From Oceanibaculum pacificum (GTDB lineage Bacteria; Pseudomonadota; Alphaproteobacteria; Oceanibaculales; Oceanibaculaceae): a stretch of DNA of 47,873 nucleotides. The DNA lies in contig NZ_LPXN01000095.1 of the NCBI RefSeq assembly GCF_001618175.1, positions 1 through 47,873 on the forward strand, in the 5' to 3' direction. The notes beneath the pieces were generated by a model. That model did no database searches, had not been told where the DNA came from, and saw only the letters and a list, made by a program, of their open reading frames with translations. Position 1 is the stretch's first letter. Each line of letters starts with the position of its first letter. Below are positions 8,303-16,340 of the stretch, piece after piece. The translations under genes were made by a program, and so were the position numbers.

Positions 8303-8758
8303 TCACGCCTTTTCGTTGGCGGCCTGATGGATACCGGCACGGACGCGCCGGTAGGTGCCACAGCGGCAGATGTTGGTGATCTCGGCGTCGATGTCCGCGT
8401 CGCTCGGCTGCGGGTTGCGCTCCAGCAGCGCCGCCGCGGCCATGATCATCCCGGTCTGGCAATAGCCGCATTGCGGCACGTCCAGATCGACCCAGGCCTT
8501 CTGCAGCGGGTGGCTGCCATCCTCTGACAGGCCTTCGATGGTCACGATTCGGTCGGTCTCGGTGATCGCGTCGAGCGGGAAGACGCAGGAGCGCTGCGCC
8601 TCGCCATTCACGTGAACGGTGCAGGCGCCGCACAGGGCGACGCCGCAGCCATATTTGGCGCCGGTCAGCTCAAGATGCTCGCGAAGCACCCAGAGCAGCG
8701 GGGTCGATCCGTCGGCATCGACCTCGACGGTCTTTCCATTGACGTTGATCCTGGCCAT
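8303..8758 (-). CDS. [2Fe-2S] subunit of the molybdenum hydroxylase (IorA/CoxS-like)
   Basis: The 151-residue protein binds two [2Fe-2S] clusters and relays electrons from the Mo centre. The plant-type ferredoxin cysteines are Cys38, Cys43, Cys46 and Cys58; the C-terminal helical cluster uses Cys97, Cys100, Cys131 and Cys133 (CGYC and CRCG). No signal peptide is present, consistent with export by hitchhiking on the Tat-tagged large subunit. An in-frame GTG three codons upstream exists, but GAGGTG sits six bases before the ATG at 8758, favouring that start. First gene of the operon that continues into the sox genes, 14 bases before the Mo subunit. Confidence 0.93.
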   Translation of the reverse strand: MARINVNGKTVEVDADGSTPLLWVLREHLELTGAKYGCGVALCGACTVHVNGEAQRSCVFPLDAITETDRIVTIEGLSEDGSHPLQKAWVDLDVPQCGYCQTGMIMAAAALLERNPQPSDADIDAEITNICRCGTYRRVRAGIHQAANEKA

Positions 8759-8774
8759 GAACCACACCTCATCT

Positions 8775-8791
8775 CTTATAGAAGCTATAAG
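8775..8791. promoter_or_regulatory. Perfect 7-base inverted repeat upstream of the Mo-hydroxylase/sox operon
   Basis: CTTATAG and CTATAAG are separated by AAG, giving a 17-base dyad that ends 17 bases upstream of the first start codon of the operon (8758). The AT-rich composition stands out from the flanks. Either arm could also serve as a -10-like element. Candidate operator; no matching second copy was noticed in the window. Confidence 0.45.
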
Positions 8792-8820
8792 AACCTTTCT
8801 AAGGGAGAGGTGTCGTCAAA

Positions 8821-8878
8821 CTTTGTCTCGCGCATTGCGCTTTGTCGCGGATCATCGCGAACCGCCCCCATGACACAT
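8821..8878. promoter_or_regulatory. Candidate response-regulator binding region: CTTTGTC repeats and a TGTGTCA box
   Basis: CTTTGTC is repeated at 8821-8827 and 8840-8846, 19 bases apart. CCATGACACAT (8868-8878; TGTGTCA on the minus strand) is identical over 11 bases to 11149-11159 in the leader of the adjacent response-regulator gene. All lie in the 149-base gap between the histidine kinase stop and the operon start. OmpR-family regulators bind tandem repeats, so this is a plausible site by which the neighbouring pair controls the operon. Confidence 0.4.
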
Positions 8879-8907
8879 TCTGATACAGATAGGCCCCGCA
8901 ACCCAGC

Positions 8908-10407
8908 TTAGGATTGCGACGCCACCCGTGCCGGCGGACCCTGAATCGTTGCCACCGCCGGCGTGCCGGCGGCGGCCGGCATGGTCCCGGAAGCGGGGGC
9001 CTGCGGCAGGCGGATGGCGGCGCGGAATCCGCCGCCGGGACGGTTCTCCAGAACCACATCGCCGCCATGGCTGCGCGCGATGGTGCGCGCCACGGAAAGG
9101 CCGAGGCCGACGCCGCCGGTCTCCCGGCTGCGCGATTCCTCCAGGCGAAAGAAGGGGGCGAACACCCGCTCGAAATCGGCGGCGGGAATGCCGCTGCCAT
9201 CGTCGTCGACCGCGATCTCGATATGCTCCTCGCTGACCGCCATCGCCACGCGCGCGCGTTCGCCATAGCGTATGGCGTTCTCGATCAGGTTGCGTATCGC
9301 CCGGCGCAGCGATGCCGGCCGGCAGCGATACGGTATCCGGTCGCTATCGGCGAACGTCACGTCCCAGTCGAGATCGGCGAGGTCGCTGCACAGGCTCTCG
9401 GTCAGCGCGGCGAGATCGACCAGCCGGGTTTCCTCGCCGCCGGCCTCCTCGCGGGCGAAGGCCAGCGTCGCCTCGGTCATTGCCTGCATCTCGTCGAGCG
9501 TGGCGAGAATCTTGTCGCGCATCTCAAGGTCGGTGATGAACTCGGCCCGCAGCCTCAGCGAGGTAATGGGCGTGCGCAAGTCATGGCCGATGGCGGCCAG
9601 CATGCCGGTGCGGTCATTGACGAAGCGGCGAAGCCGTTCCTGCATGCGGTTGAACGCCTCGGTCGTGCGGCGGATATCCTCGGGCCCGTCCTCCGGCAGC
9701 CGGGCCGACGCTTCGCCCCGGCCGAACGCCTCGGCCGCCTGGGCCAGGCGGTTCATCGGCCGGCCGATCCGCCGCGCGGCAAGGATCGCGATCAGCGACA
9801 CCAGCGCGGCGGAAATCGCCAGGGACAGGGCCGACTGCGACATCCATACCGGCTTCTGGCTTTTCGCCATCGCCGCGTTCAGCCAGGTCCCGCCGTCAAG
9901 CTGGACGACAAGCCCGACCCCGAAGGCGTTATCCAGCCGCACAAAGCGCGCCGAACGATCGAGCGGCCATTCATTGTCCGACAGCGAATCCCAGCAGCTA
10001 TCGGACTTGGCCGAGCATTCCTGCCGATCCGCCAGGGCGACGGCGATGGCCTCGGAGATCGGCTCCTTCTCCGGATCGCGGTCCTTCAGGCGGCGCCATG
10101 CCGATTGTTTCCAGGCCGTCACATCCTCGGGCATCCGGTCGGTAACCCAGAAACGGGAATAGATGGTGTCGACCGCTTTCAGCACGTCGGCATGGTAGGC
10201 CGGCGGCGTGGTCTCCAGCAGCCGGGCCGCCGAGGCGCTGCGGACCAGGAATTCTTCCTTCAGCGTGTCGCGCAGCGTCTGGCCATGCTCGTCGTAATAG
10301 ACCAGGAAGCTGATGCCCTGCGACAGGATCAGGGCGACCAGCATGAACCCGACCAGCTGGCCGGCAAGGCTGCGATTCCAGATGCTGCGCTCCCAGAGCA
10401 GCCGCAT
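8908..10407 (-). CDS. Membrane sensor histidine kinase (EnvZ-like architecture)
   Basis: A 499-residue kinase: transmembrane helix 1 (about 14-37), a periplasmic sensor of about 150 residues, transmembrane helix 2 (about 192-210), HAMP linker (about 212-263), HisKA box AAIGHDLRTPITS with phospho-acceptor His275, and an HATPase_c domain with DDDGSGIP and GVGLGLSVA. The periplasmic part has exactly two cysteines, Cys131 and Cys138, six residues apart, able to form a disulfide. The start at 10407 gives a TGATG overlap with the response-regulator stop; a longer in-frame extension to 10449 overlaps that gene and was not used. Immediately upstream of the Mo-hydroxylase/sox operon. Confidence 0.92.
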   Translation of the reverse strand: MRLLWERSIWNRSLAGQLVGFMLVALILSQGISFLVYYDEHGQTLRDTLKEEFLVRSASAARLLETTPPAYHADVLKAVDTIYSRFWVTDRMPEDVTAWKQSAWRRLKDRDPEKEPISEAIAVALADRQECSAKSDSCWDSLSDNEWPLDRSARFVRLDNAFGVGLVVQLDGGTWLNAAMAKSQKPVWMSQSALSLAISAALVSLIAILAARRIGRPMNRLAQAAEAFGRGEASARLPEDGPEDIRRTTEAFNRMQERLRRFVNDRTGMLAAIGHDLRTPITSLRLRAEFITDLEMRDKILATLDEMQAMTEATLAFAREEAGGEETRLVDLAALTESLCSDLADLDWDVTFADSDRIPYRCRPASLRRAIRNLIENAIRYGERARVAMAVSEEHIEIAVDDDGSGIPAADFERVFAPFFRLEESRSRETGGVGLGLSVARTIARSHGGDVVLENRPGGGFRAAIRLPQAPASGTMPAAAGTPAVATIQGPPARVASQS

Positions 10408-11123
10408 CACAGCGTCACCTCCGCGGCGAAGCTGTAGCCGCCGCCCCAATGGGTCTTGATCAGCATGGGATTGCGGGGATCGGTCTCGATCTTCCGCCGC
10501 AGCCGGCTAACCTGATTGTCGATGCTGCGGTCATAGACGTCGGCGGCGCGGCCGACAGTGAGATCGAGCAGCTGGTCGCGCGTCAGCACGATGCCGGGAT
10601 GATCGATCAGGACAGACAGCAGCCGGAATTCAGCGGTGCTCAGCGGCACGGCCACGCCGTCGCCGCTCAGCAGTTCCCGGCGCCCGACATCCAATGTCCA
10701 GCGGTCGAACTTGATCGTCTTGCTGCGCGGTCCCGCCTGGCGCGGCGGCAGGCTGTTGGCGCGGCGCAGCACCGCCTTGATGCGGGCCAGCAATTCCCGG
10801 GGATTGAAGGGTTTGGTGATGTAATCGTCGGCGCCCATTTCCAGGCCGACGATGCGGTCGGTATCCTCGGCGACCGCGGTTAGCAGGATGACGGGCAGGT
10901 TGGTGGTCGACCGCAGATCCCGGCACACCGACAGACCGTCCTCGCTGGGCATCATGATGTCGAGTACGACCAGGTCGAGGGCGCTGCGCTGCAAAAGCCG
11001 GCGCAAGGATGCGGCGCTGTCGGCGGTGCTGACACGATAGCCATGCTGGCCGAGATAGCGCGCGACCAATTCGCGGATATCGGCATGATCGTCGACGATG
11101 GCGATGTGCGGTGTCGGTTCCAT
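10407..11123 (-). CDS. OmpR-family response regulator
   Basis: The 238-residue protein has an N-terminal receiver domain (acidic pair Asp11-Asp12, phospho-acceptor Asp55 in LVVLDIMMP, Lys in ITKPFNPREL) and a C-terminal winged-helix DNA-binding domain ending TDPRNPMLIKTHWGGGYSF. It forms an operon with the overlapping kinase gene. The chosen ATG (MEPTPHIAIVDD) matches the family's usual start; the frame continues 29 codons further upstream without family similarity. Its own leader contains TGTGTCA boxes like one found before the Mo-hydroxylase/sox operon, suggesting autoregulation plus control of that operon. Confidence 0.92.
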   Translation of the reverse strand: MEPTPHIAIVDDHADIRELVARYLGQHGYRVSTADSAASLRRLLQRSALDLVVLDIMMPSEDGLSVCRDLRSTTNLPVILLTAVAEDTDRIVGLEMGADDYITKPFNPRELLARIKAVLRRANSLPPRQAGPRSKTIKFDRWTLDVGRRELLSGDGVAVPLSTAEFRLLSVLIDHPGIVLTRDQLLDLTVGRAADVYDRSIDNQVSRLRRKIETDPRNPMLIKTHWGGGYSFAAEVTL

Positions 11124-11148
11124 GGGATTTGCCTTTATCGGTTCGATA

Positions 11149-11219
11149 CCATGACACATGCTCCCGCAGCCCCGGAAATCCGCACCGCTCGATCGTCTTT
11201 TTTGCATCAAATTGTGTCA
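11149..11219. promoter_or_regulatory. TGTGTCA boxes in the leader of the response-regulator gene
   Basis: CCATGACACAT at 11149-11159 (TGTGTCA on the minus strand) and TGTGTCA on the plus strand at 11213-11219 lie 61 bases apart in the 297-base gap between the divergent regulator and cytochrome c genes. The first is an exact 11-base copy of 8868-8878. Candidate autoregulatory sites. The rest of the 11124-11420 gap shows no open frame or strong hairpin. Confidence 0.4.
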
Positions 11220-11420
11220 GCCGGCGCGCTTGCGACATTTCGCGATGATTCTCCGCCGGAGCGGACAAATTTCTGCGACAGCTCGCTGTCAGCCTCTCTG
11301 GGCTGCTAGCGCCGTCTACGGGCCTGTAGCGTCTTCTCCATCCCTGTGCGCCTCCCCGGTTGCGATAAATCACGCCAAACAGCGCATCATCACGAAGAAG
11401 CCAAAGAAGGATGAGTCCCG

Positions 11421-11807
11421 ATGCCCTTTGACCGCGTTGCGGCGCTTGTCGTGACTGTCTTGGCGACGGCTGTTTCCCCGTCGGCATTTGCCCAGGACGC
11501 CGCCGAGGGCGAGCGGCAATTCCGGACCCGGTGCGCAAGCTGCCACAGCACGGAGGCGGGCCAGAACCGCGTCGGTCCGCATTTATCCGGCATTCTCGGC
11601 CGCACCGCCGGCGCGGTGGAAGGGGCGCGTTATTCCGCGGCGATGAAAAGCTCCGGCATCGTCTGGGACGCGCAGCAGATCGACGCCTATCTCGCGAACC
11701 CGCGCCAACTTGTCCCCGGCACCAGCATGCCGGTCGGCTTGCCGAACGCCGGCCAGCGCGCGCAGGTGATCGAGTATCTGCGCAGCTTGTCCGGCGGCAA
11801 CGGGTAA
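11421..11807 (+). CDS. Small class I c-type cytochrome
   Basis: The 128-residue precursor has a signal peptide (cleavage near SAFAQ, about residue 25), one haem site CASCH (38-42) and an axial methionine in PGTSMPVG (Met103), the layout of a soluble cytochrome c2/c552-like electron carrier. VGPHLSGILGRTAG is typical of the class. A good ribosome site (AAGGATGAG) precedes the ATG. It starts a plus-strand operon with an amino-acid permease 8 bases later, and is divergent from the two-component genes. It could be the electron acceptor for SoxAX or the periplasmic Mo hydroxylase, but no sequence feature proves this. Confidence 0.9.
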   Translation: MPFDRVAALVVTVLATAVSPSAFAQDAAEGERQFRTRCASCHSTEAGQNRVGPHLSGILGRTAGAVEGARYSAAMKSSGIVWDAQQIDAYLANPRQLVPGTSMPVGLPNAGQRAQVIEYLRSLSGGNG

Positions 11808-11815
11808 TTCGCCGA

Positions 11816-13213
11816 ATGCCGCCATCGCCCTCGCGCGTTGCTCCCGTCGCCGAAACTTCTCCGACGCCCAGGGAGGCAACCCTATCGGTCTTCGATGCCG
11901 TAATGATCATGGTCGGGCTGGTCATCGGGATCGGTATCTTCCGAACCCCGTCCCTGGTGGCGGCGAGCGTCGACAGCGAGATCGCCTTCGTCGCCGTCTG
12001 GGTGGCGGGCGGCATCGTCACGCTGATCGGCGCGCTGTGCTATGCGGAGCTTTCGGCCGCGCAGCCGGATGCCGGCGGCGAATATCATTTCCTGTCGCGT
12101 GCCTATGGCAAGCCAACGGCCATGCTGTTCGGCTGGGCGCGCGGCTCGGTGATCCAGACCGGCGCCATCGCCGGCGTGGCCTTCGTGCTGGGCGATTACG
12201 CCGCGCAGATCCTTCCGCTCGGCCCTTACGGGCCGGCGCTTTACGCCGCCATCGCGATCATCGTCTTCACCGGCGTCAACGTCATCGGCACGGTCCAGGG
12301 CAAGAAGCTGCAGATGGCGATGACCTGCATCGAGGTCGGCGCCATCGCCGCCATCATCGCCTTTGGCCTGCTCGGCTCGCCGGATGCGCCGCCGGCGGCC
12401 CCGGCCATTCCCCAGGGCACCGCCGCGCTCGGCATGGCGATGATCTTCGTGCTGCTGACCTATGGCGGCTGGAACGAGGCGGCCTATCTGACCGGCGAAT
12501 TGAAGGACGCCCCGCGCAATATCGCCAAGGTGCTGGTGCTGGGAACGGTGATCCTGGTCGCGCTCTATCTGCTGGCGAATATAGCGTTGCTGGCGATTCT
12601 GGGCCTCGACGGGCTGCGCAATTCGGACGCCGTCGCCGCCGACATGATGCACCGGGTCGCCGGGCCGGCCGGCGCCACGCTGGTCAGCATCGCTATCCTC
12701 GTCGCCGCCGTCTCGACGCTGAACGCCACGATCTTCACCGGCGCGCGCGTCTATTACGCGATGGCGCGCGACCTCACGCTGCTGCCCAGCGTCGGCGTCT
12801 GGAACGAGCGCGGCAAGACACCTGCCAACGGCCTTATCCTGCAGGCCATCGTGGCGCTGATCCTGGTGGCGATCGGCGCGGCGACGCGCGATGGCTTCAA
12901 GGCCATGGTCGATTATACCGCGCCGGTCTTCTGGGGCTTCCTGCTGCTCACCGGCATCGCGCTGTTCGTGCTGCGCATCCGTGAACCGGACCGCGTGTTG
13001 CCCTTCAAGGTGCCGTTCTATCCGTTGACGCCGATCCTGTTCTGCCTGACCTGCGCCTACATGCTGCATGCCAGCATCGCCTATACCGGCGTTGCGGCGC
13101 TGGTCGGCCTTGCCGTGCTTGTCGCCGGCGCGCCGTTGCTGCTGTTCCGTCGCAAGCCGCCGCCGGACGCCAAGATGGCCTCCACGGCGGCGATAGCCGA
13201 TGTGTCCGATTGA
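11816..13213 (+). CDS. APC-superfamily amino acid permease
   Basis: A 465-residue inner-membrane protein with about 12 hydrophobic helices. The first helix contains GLVIGIGIFRTPS, the glycine-rich unwound segment that binds the amino group in APC carriers, and FVLLTYGGWNEAAYLTGELKD is the conserved helix-6 region. The frame is open upstream to 11531 but that part overlaps the cytochrome gene; the ATG at 11816 gives the normal N-terminus. It resembles YhdG/serine-threonine-exchanger-like permeases. The substrate is not predictable. Overlaps by four bases an open frame leading into the methyltransferase gene. Confidence 0.9.
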   Translation: MPPSPSRVAPVAETSPTPREATLSVFDAVMIMVGLVIGIGIFRTPSLVAASVDSEIAFVAVWVAGGIVTLIGALCYAELSAAQPDAGGEYHFLSRAYGKPTAMLFGWARGSVIQTGAIAGVAFVLGDYAAQILPLGPYGPALYAAIAIIVFTGVNVIGTVQGKKLQMAMTCIEVGAIAAIIAFGLLGSPDAPPAAPAIPQGTAALGMAMIFVLLTYGGWNEAAYLTGELKDAPRNIAKVLVLGTVILVALYLLANIALLAILGLDGLRNSDAVAADMMHRVAGPAGATLVSIAILVAAVSTLNATIFTGARVYYAMARDLTLLPSVGVWNERGKTPANGLILQAIVALILVAIGAATRDGFKAMVDYTAPVFWGFLLLTGIALFVLRIREPDRVLPFKVPFYPLTPILFCLTCAYMLHASIAYTGVAALVGLAVLVAGAPLLLFRRKPPPDAKMASTAAIADVSD

Positions 13214-13239
13214 CGATCCTTTCCAACAGGAGATTCGCC

Positions 13240-14076
13240 ATGAGAAGCTTTCGCACATTCACCCTGGCCTGCGCTGTTTCCGTGTTGGCCCTGAACGGCG
13301 CGCTGGCGCAGAGCGCCCCGGCGACCTCCGCCGCCCCCGCCGCTGCCGAGTACAGCCCGTCATCCGGCCAGGCCGGCAAGGATGTGGTGTGGGTGCCGAC
13401 GCCGCAGGCGCTGGTCAACCGCATGCTCGACATGGCCAAGCTGACGAAGGAGGATTACCTGATCGACCTCGGCTCCGGCGACGGGCGCACGGTCATCACC
13501 GCCGCCAAGCGCGGCGTTCGGGCCCATGGCATCGAATATAATCCCGACATGGTGGCGCTGGCGCAGCGCGCCGCCAAGGCCGAGGGCGTCGCCGCGACCG
13601 CGACCTTCGAGCAGGCCGACATCTTCGAGACCGATTTCTCCGACGCCACGGTCGTCACGCTTTTCCTGCTGGATACGTTGAATGTGAAACTGCGCCCCAC
13701 ACTGCTGGACATGAAGCCCGGCACCCGGGTGGTCTCCAACACCTTCGACATGGATGACTGGCAACCCGACGAGCGGATTGACGCCGGCGGCGACTGTTCG
13801 TCCTGGTGCACGGCCTATAAATGGGTGATCCCGGCCAAGGTCGGCGGGGAGTGGCGTCTGGGCGACGGCAGCCTGACGCTCACCCAGACCTTCCAGATGC
13901 TTTCCGGCGCGTTGACCCGCAACGGCAAGTCGCTACCGATCAGCGACGCCAAGATGGATGGCGACCGCATCGCCTTCACCGCCGGCGGCCAGCGCTATTC
14001 GGGCCAGGTGACCCAGGCGGGCATGAGCGGGCGGGTCGAGGGCGGCGGCGCCTGGCGCGCAACGCGGTCAAACTGA
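13240..14076 (+). CDS. Class I SAM-methyltransferase-fold protein with a signal peptide
   Basis: The 278-residue protein begins with a clear Sec signal (MRSFRTFTLACAVSVLALNGALAQ) followed by an Ala/Ser/Pro-rich linker (about 25-40). The methyltransferase fold has motif I DLGSGDGRTV (76-85), GIEYNPDMV for the acidic loop, and EQADIFETDFSDATVV. The C-terminal third (about 200-278) is a beta-rich extension with repeated Gly. Because SAM is cytoplasmic, an exported methyltransferase is puzzling; the fold may serve another role. The start at 13240 has AGGAGA upstream; a TTG at 13210 would only lengthen the N-terminus. Third gene after cytochrome c and the permease. Target unknown. Confidence 0.85.
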   Translation: MRSFRTFTLACAVSVLALNGALAQSAPATSAAPAAAEYSPSSGQAGKDVVWVPTPQALVNRMLDMAKLTKEDYLIDLGSGDGRTVITAAKRGVRAHGIEYNPDMVALAQRAAKAEGVAATATFEQADIFETDFSDATVVTLFLLDTLNVKLRPTLLDMKPGTRVVSNTFDMDDWQPDERIDAGGDCSSWCTAYKWVIPAKVGGEWRLGDGSLTLTQTFQMLSGALTRNGKSLPISDAKMDGDRIAFTAGGQRYSGQVTQAGMSGRVEGGGAWRATRSN

Positions 14077-14089
14077 GCCAATTGATGGA

Positions 14090-14695
14090 TCAGGTGCCGC
14101 TCTCCAGCCGGAAGACCAGGGCCTGGGCCGTCCCGTCCGCCGCGCGGATGCGGAGGTCGCCGCCCGCCTGGCCTTCGGCCGCGAAGGTCTCTTCGCGCGC
14201 CACGGCATGGCGGATGCCGTCCGGCGTCGCGATGGCGAGATCGCCTTGGAGGCAATGGATCAGCGTAACGCCGACGCCGAGGGCCAGGGGGCTCTCGGCG
14301 TCGGTGAAAGCGGCTGTCGACACGGCGTAATCCAGCCCGTCGGCGACCATGACGTTGATCACCGACGCTGTGTCGCCGAGCAGGCGGCAATAGGCCGGCC
14401 AGCCGCCGGAGAAGCGGCATGGCCGATATTGCTCGACCCTGGCGGCGGGGGCATGCCCGCCGAATTCAAGCTGGAACGGTCCGCCGGCCAGAAGCGTGAT
14501 GGTGCGGTCGTAGCCCTGATAGTCGGAGAAATCGCAGCTCTGCCGTATCTTGGTCGTCGACAGCCGCCAGAGCAGCGCCCCGGCCTCATGGCGGGCGATT
14601 ATTTCCCGGCTGACATCGATGCCGTTGCCCCAGGGCACTTCCCGGCCCGTGGCGTCGAGGACGGAAAATTTCATCGCCATTGGGTCCGTGGTCAT
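14090..14695 (-). CDS. HutD/Ves-family cupin protein
   Basis: A 201-residue protein matching HutD: the opening VPWGNGIDVSREI, WRLSTTKI, the core YQGYDRTITLLAGGPFQLEF and the C-terminal cupin half follow the family order. HutD is associated with histidine utilisation genes in many proteobacteria and is thought to sense or bound urocanate/formyl-glutamate levels, but no hut genes are here. Instead it sits 52 bases downstream of yghU on the same strand. A short in-frame upstream extension to 14740 exists; the ATG at 14695 is preferred on similarity. Function in this setting is unclear. Confidence 0.82.
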   Translation of the reverse strand: MTTDPMAMKFSVLDATGREVPWGNGIDVSREIIARHEAGALLWRLSTTKIRQSCDFSDYQGYDRTITLLAGGPFQLEFGGHAPAARVEQYRPCRFSGGWPAYCRLLGDTASVINVMVADGLDYAVSTAAFTDAESPLALGVGVTLIHCLQGDLAIATPDGIRHAVAREETFAAEGQAGGDLRIRAADGTAQALVFRLESGT

Positions 14696-14747
14696 GCAGC
14701 GGCCGCCTTGTCCTTGAGCCGGAAAATGAAAGTCTCGCACAGGGCGA

Positions 14748-15614
14748 TCAGGTGAGTTTGTCCTGCGTTCGGGTGTCGAAATCGCTGGAATCGTGGCGCT
14801 CGTGCAACTGGCTCGACGGATCGCCCGAGGTGCGATTCACCTTGCGGCCGCGCGTGACGGCGGGGCGCGCGAAAATCTGATCGGCCCAGCGGACGACGTT
14901 CGTATACTCCTGCACCGCGAGGAAGTCCGCCGCACCATACAGCCAGCCCTTCACGAGACCGCCATACCAGGGCCAGATCGCCATGTCGGCGATGGTGTAT
15001 TGATCGCCCGCGATGAATTCATTGTCGGCCAGACGGCGGTTGAGCACGTCGAGCTGACGCTTCGCCTCCATGGCGTAGCGGTTGATCGGGTATTCGAACT
15101 TGACCGGCGCATAGGCGTAGAAATGGCCGAAGCCGCCGCCCAGGAAGGGCGCGGAGCCCATCTGCCAGAACAGCCATGACAGCGTCTCGGCCCGCGCCGC
15201 CGGCTCCGTCGGCAGGAACGCGCCGAATTTTTCGGCCAGATGCATCAGGATCGCGCCGGATTCGAACAGCCGGATCGGCGTCGGGCCGCTGCGGTCCAGC
15301 AGCGCGGGAATCTTCGAGTTCGGATTGATCTCGACAAAGCCTGAGCCGAACTGCTCGCCATCGCCGATCTTGATCAGCCAGGCGTCGTATTCCGCTTCCT
15401 TATGGCCGGCCGCCAGCAGCTCCTCGAACAGGATGGTCACCTTCTGCCCGTTCGGCGTGCCGAGCGAGTAGAGTTGGAAAGGGTGCTTGCCGACGGGAAG
15501 CGCATGCTCATGCGTGGCGCCGGCGATGGGCCGGTTGATATTGGCGAAGGCGCCGCCGCTCGCCTTGTCCCACGTCCAGACTTTGGGCGGAAGATAATCG
15601 GTATTGTCGGTCAT
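14748..15614 (-). CDS. yghU: Glutathione-dependent disulfide-bond oxidoreductase YghU
   Basis: The 288-residue sequence follows E. coli YghU from end to end: VWTWDKASGGAFANINRP, LYSLGTPNGQKVT, IGDGEQFGSGFVEINPNSKIPAL, FLGGGFGHFYAYAPVK and the tail QLHERHDSSDF. YghU is a nu-class glutathione transferase with two bound glutathiones and disulfide reductase/peroxidase activity in the cytoplasm. The thioredoxin-fold domain is about 45-130 and the helical domain about 140-255. It is the middle gene of a minus-strand group with a second GST upstream (21-base gap) and HutD downstream. Confidence 0.95.
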   Translation of the reverse strand: MTDNTDYLPPKVWTWDKASGGAFANINRPIAGATHEHALPVGKHPFQLYSLGTPNGQKVTILFEELLAAGHKEAEYDAWLIKIGDGEQFGSGFVEINPNSKIPALLDRSGPTPIRLFESGAILMHLAEKFGAFLPTEPAARAETLSWLFWQMGSAPFLGGGFGHFYAYAPVKFEYPINRYAMEAKRQLDVLNRRLADNEFIAGDQYTIADMAIWPWYGGLVKGWLYGAADFLAVQEYTNVVRWADQIFARPAVTRGRKVNRTSGDPSSQLHERHDSSDFDTRTQDKLT

Positions 15615-15635
15615 AGAATCCTCTTCGGGTTTGGG

Positions 15636-16340
15636 TCAGGCGGCAGGCGGAAAATTCGACGGGAACAGCGCGCGCTTGGTGTCCTCGTCCGTGGTTCGCT
15701 TGAAGGGATGGTCCTTGCCCACCGCGCGCGCCCGGGACACCGCCGGCCGGGCGTCCACCGTCTCGAACAGGCGCTTCAGGTTCGGGAAGGGTGCTAGCGG
15801 GTCTTCGGCGCCCTTGCGCACCCGAGAGGCGCGGTCGAGCCAGCCCCAGGCGGAAATATCGGCGATCGTGTAGGTCTCGCCGACGATATAGGTCCGGCCC
15901 TCCAGATGGTCGTTGAGCACCTGATAGTGGCGCTCGGCCTCACGACGATAGCGGTTCACGGCGTATTCCAGGCCTTCCGGCGCAGCGAATTGAAAATGTA
16001 CGGCCTGACCCGAGAACGGGCCGAGGCCGGAGGCGATAAACAACAGCCAGGAGAGCAATTCCGGCCGATCCTCGGGCACGCCAAGCAACGTGCCGGTCTT
16101 CTCGGCAAGATAGAGCAGGATGGCGGTCGAATCGAAGACCCGCATCTCCCGGCCCCCGGGGCCATCGGTGTCGACGATGGCCGGCACCTTGCCGTTGGGA
16201 TTTATCGCTCGAAAGGACGGTGCGTGCTGCTCTCCCTTGCTGGTGTCAACGGGGATGGCCTCGTAAGGCATGCCTGCCTCTTCCAGAAACAGCGCGATCT
16301 TAGCCGGGTTCGGCGTCGGGTGGAAATAGAAGCGGATCAT
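15636..16340 (-). CDS. Glutathione S-transferase, YfcG/nu-class-like
   Basis: A 234-residue cytoplasmic GST. The N-terminal thioredoxin-like domain has FYFHPTPNPAKIALFLEEAG and INPNGKVPAIVD, where the cis-Pro loop binds glutathione; DSTAILLYLAEKTG closes the site. The helical domain contains YTIADISAWGW. The overall sequence resembles YfcG, which reduces disulfides. The start at 16340 shares ATGA with the stop of the transporter gene, showing coupling; the longer frame to 16439 lies over that gene. With YghU this makes a small thiol-redox group. Confidence 0.9.
   Translation of the reverse strand: MIRFYFHPTPNPAKIALFLEEAGMPYEAIPVDTSKGEQHAPSFRAINPNGKVPAIVDTDGPGGREMRVFDSTAILLYLAEKTGTLLGVPEDRPELLSWLLFIASGLGPFSGQAVHFQFAAPEGLEYAVNRYRREAERHYQVLNDHLEGRTYIVGETYTIADISAWGWLDRASRVRKGAEDPLAPFPNLKRLFETVDARPAVSRARAVGKDHPFKRTTDEDTKRALFPSNFPPAA

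Noticed and set aside
5997-8327. 776-codon plus-strand open frame opposite the Mo hydroxylase
   Set aside because: Composition typical of antisense translation; the minus strand carries a complete molybdopterin-binding protein with Tat signal.
11421-11807. The cytochrome c gene as part of the sox operon
   Set aside because: It is on the opposite strand, has its own ribosome site and is grouped with a permease; it is a generic class I cytochrome without SoxX or SoxE hallmarks.
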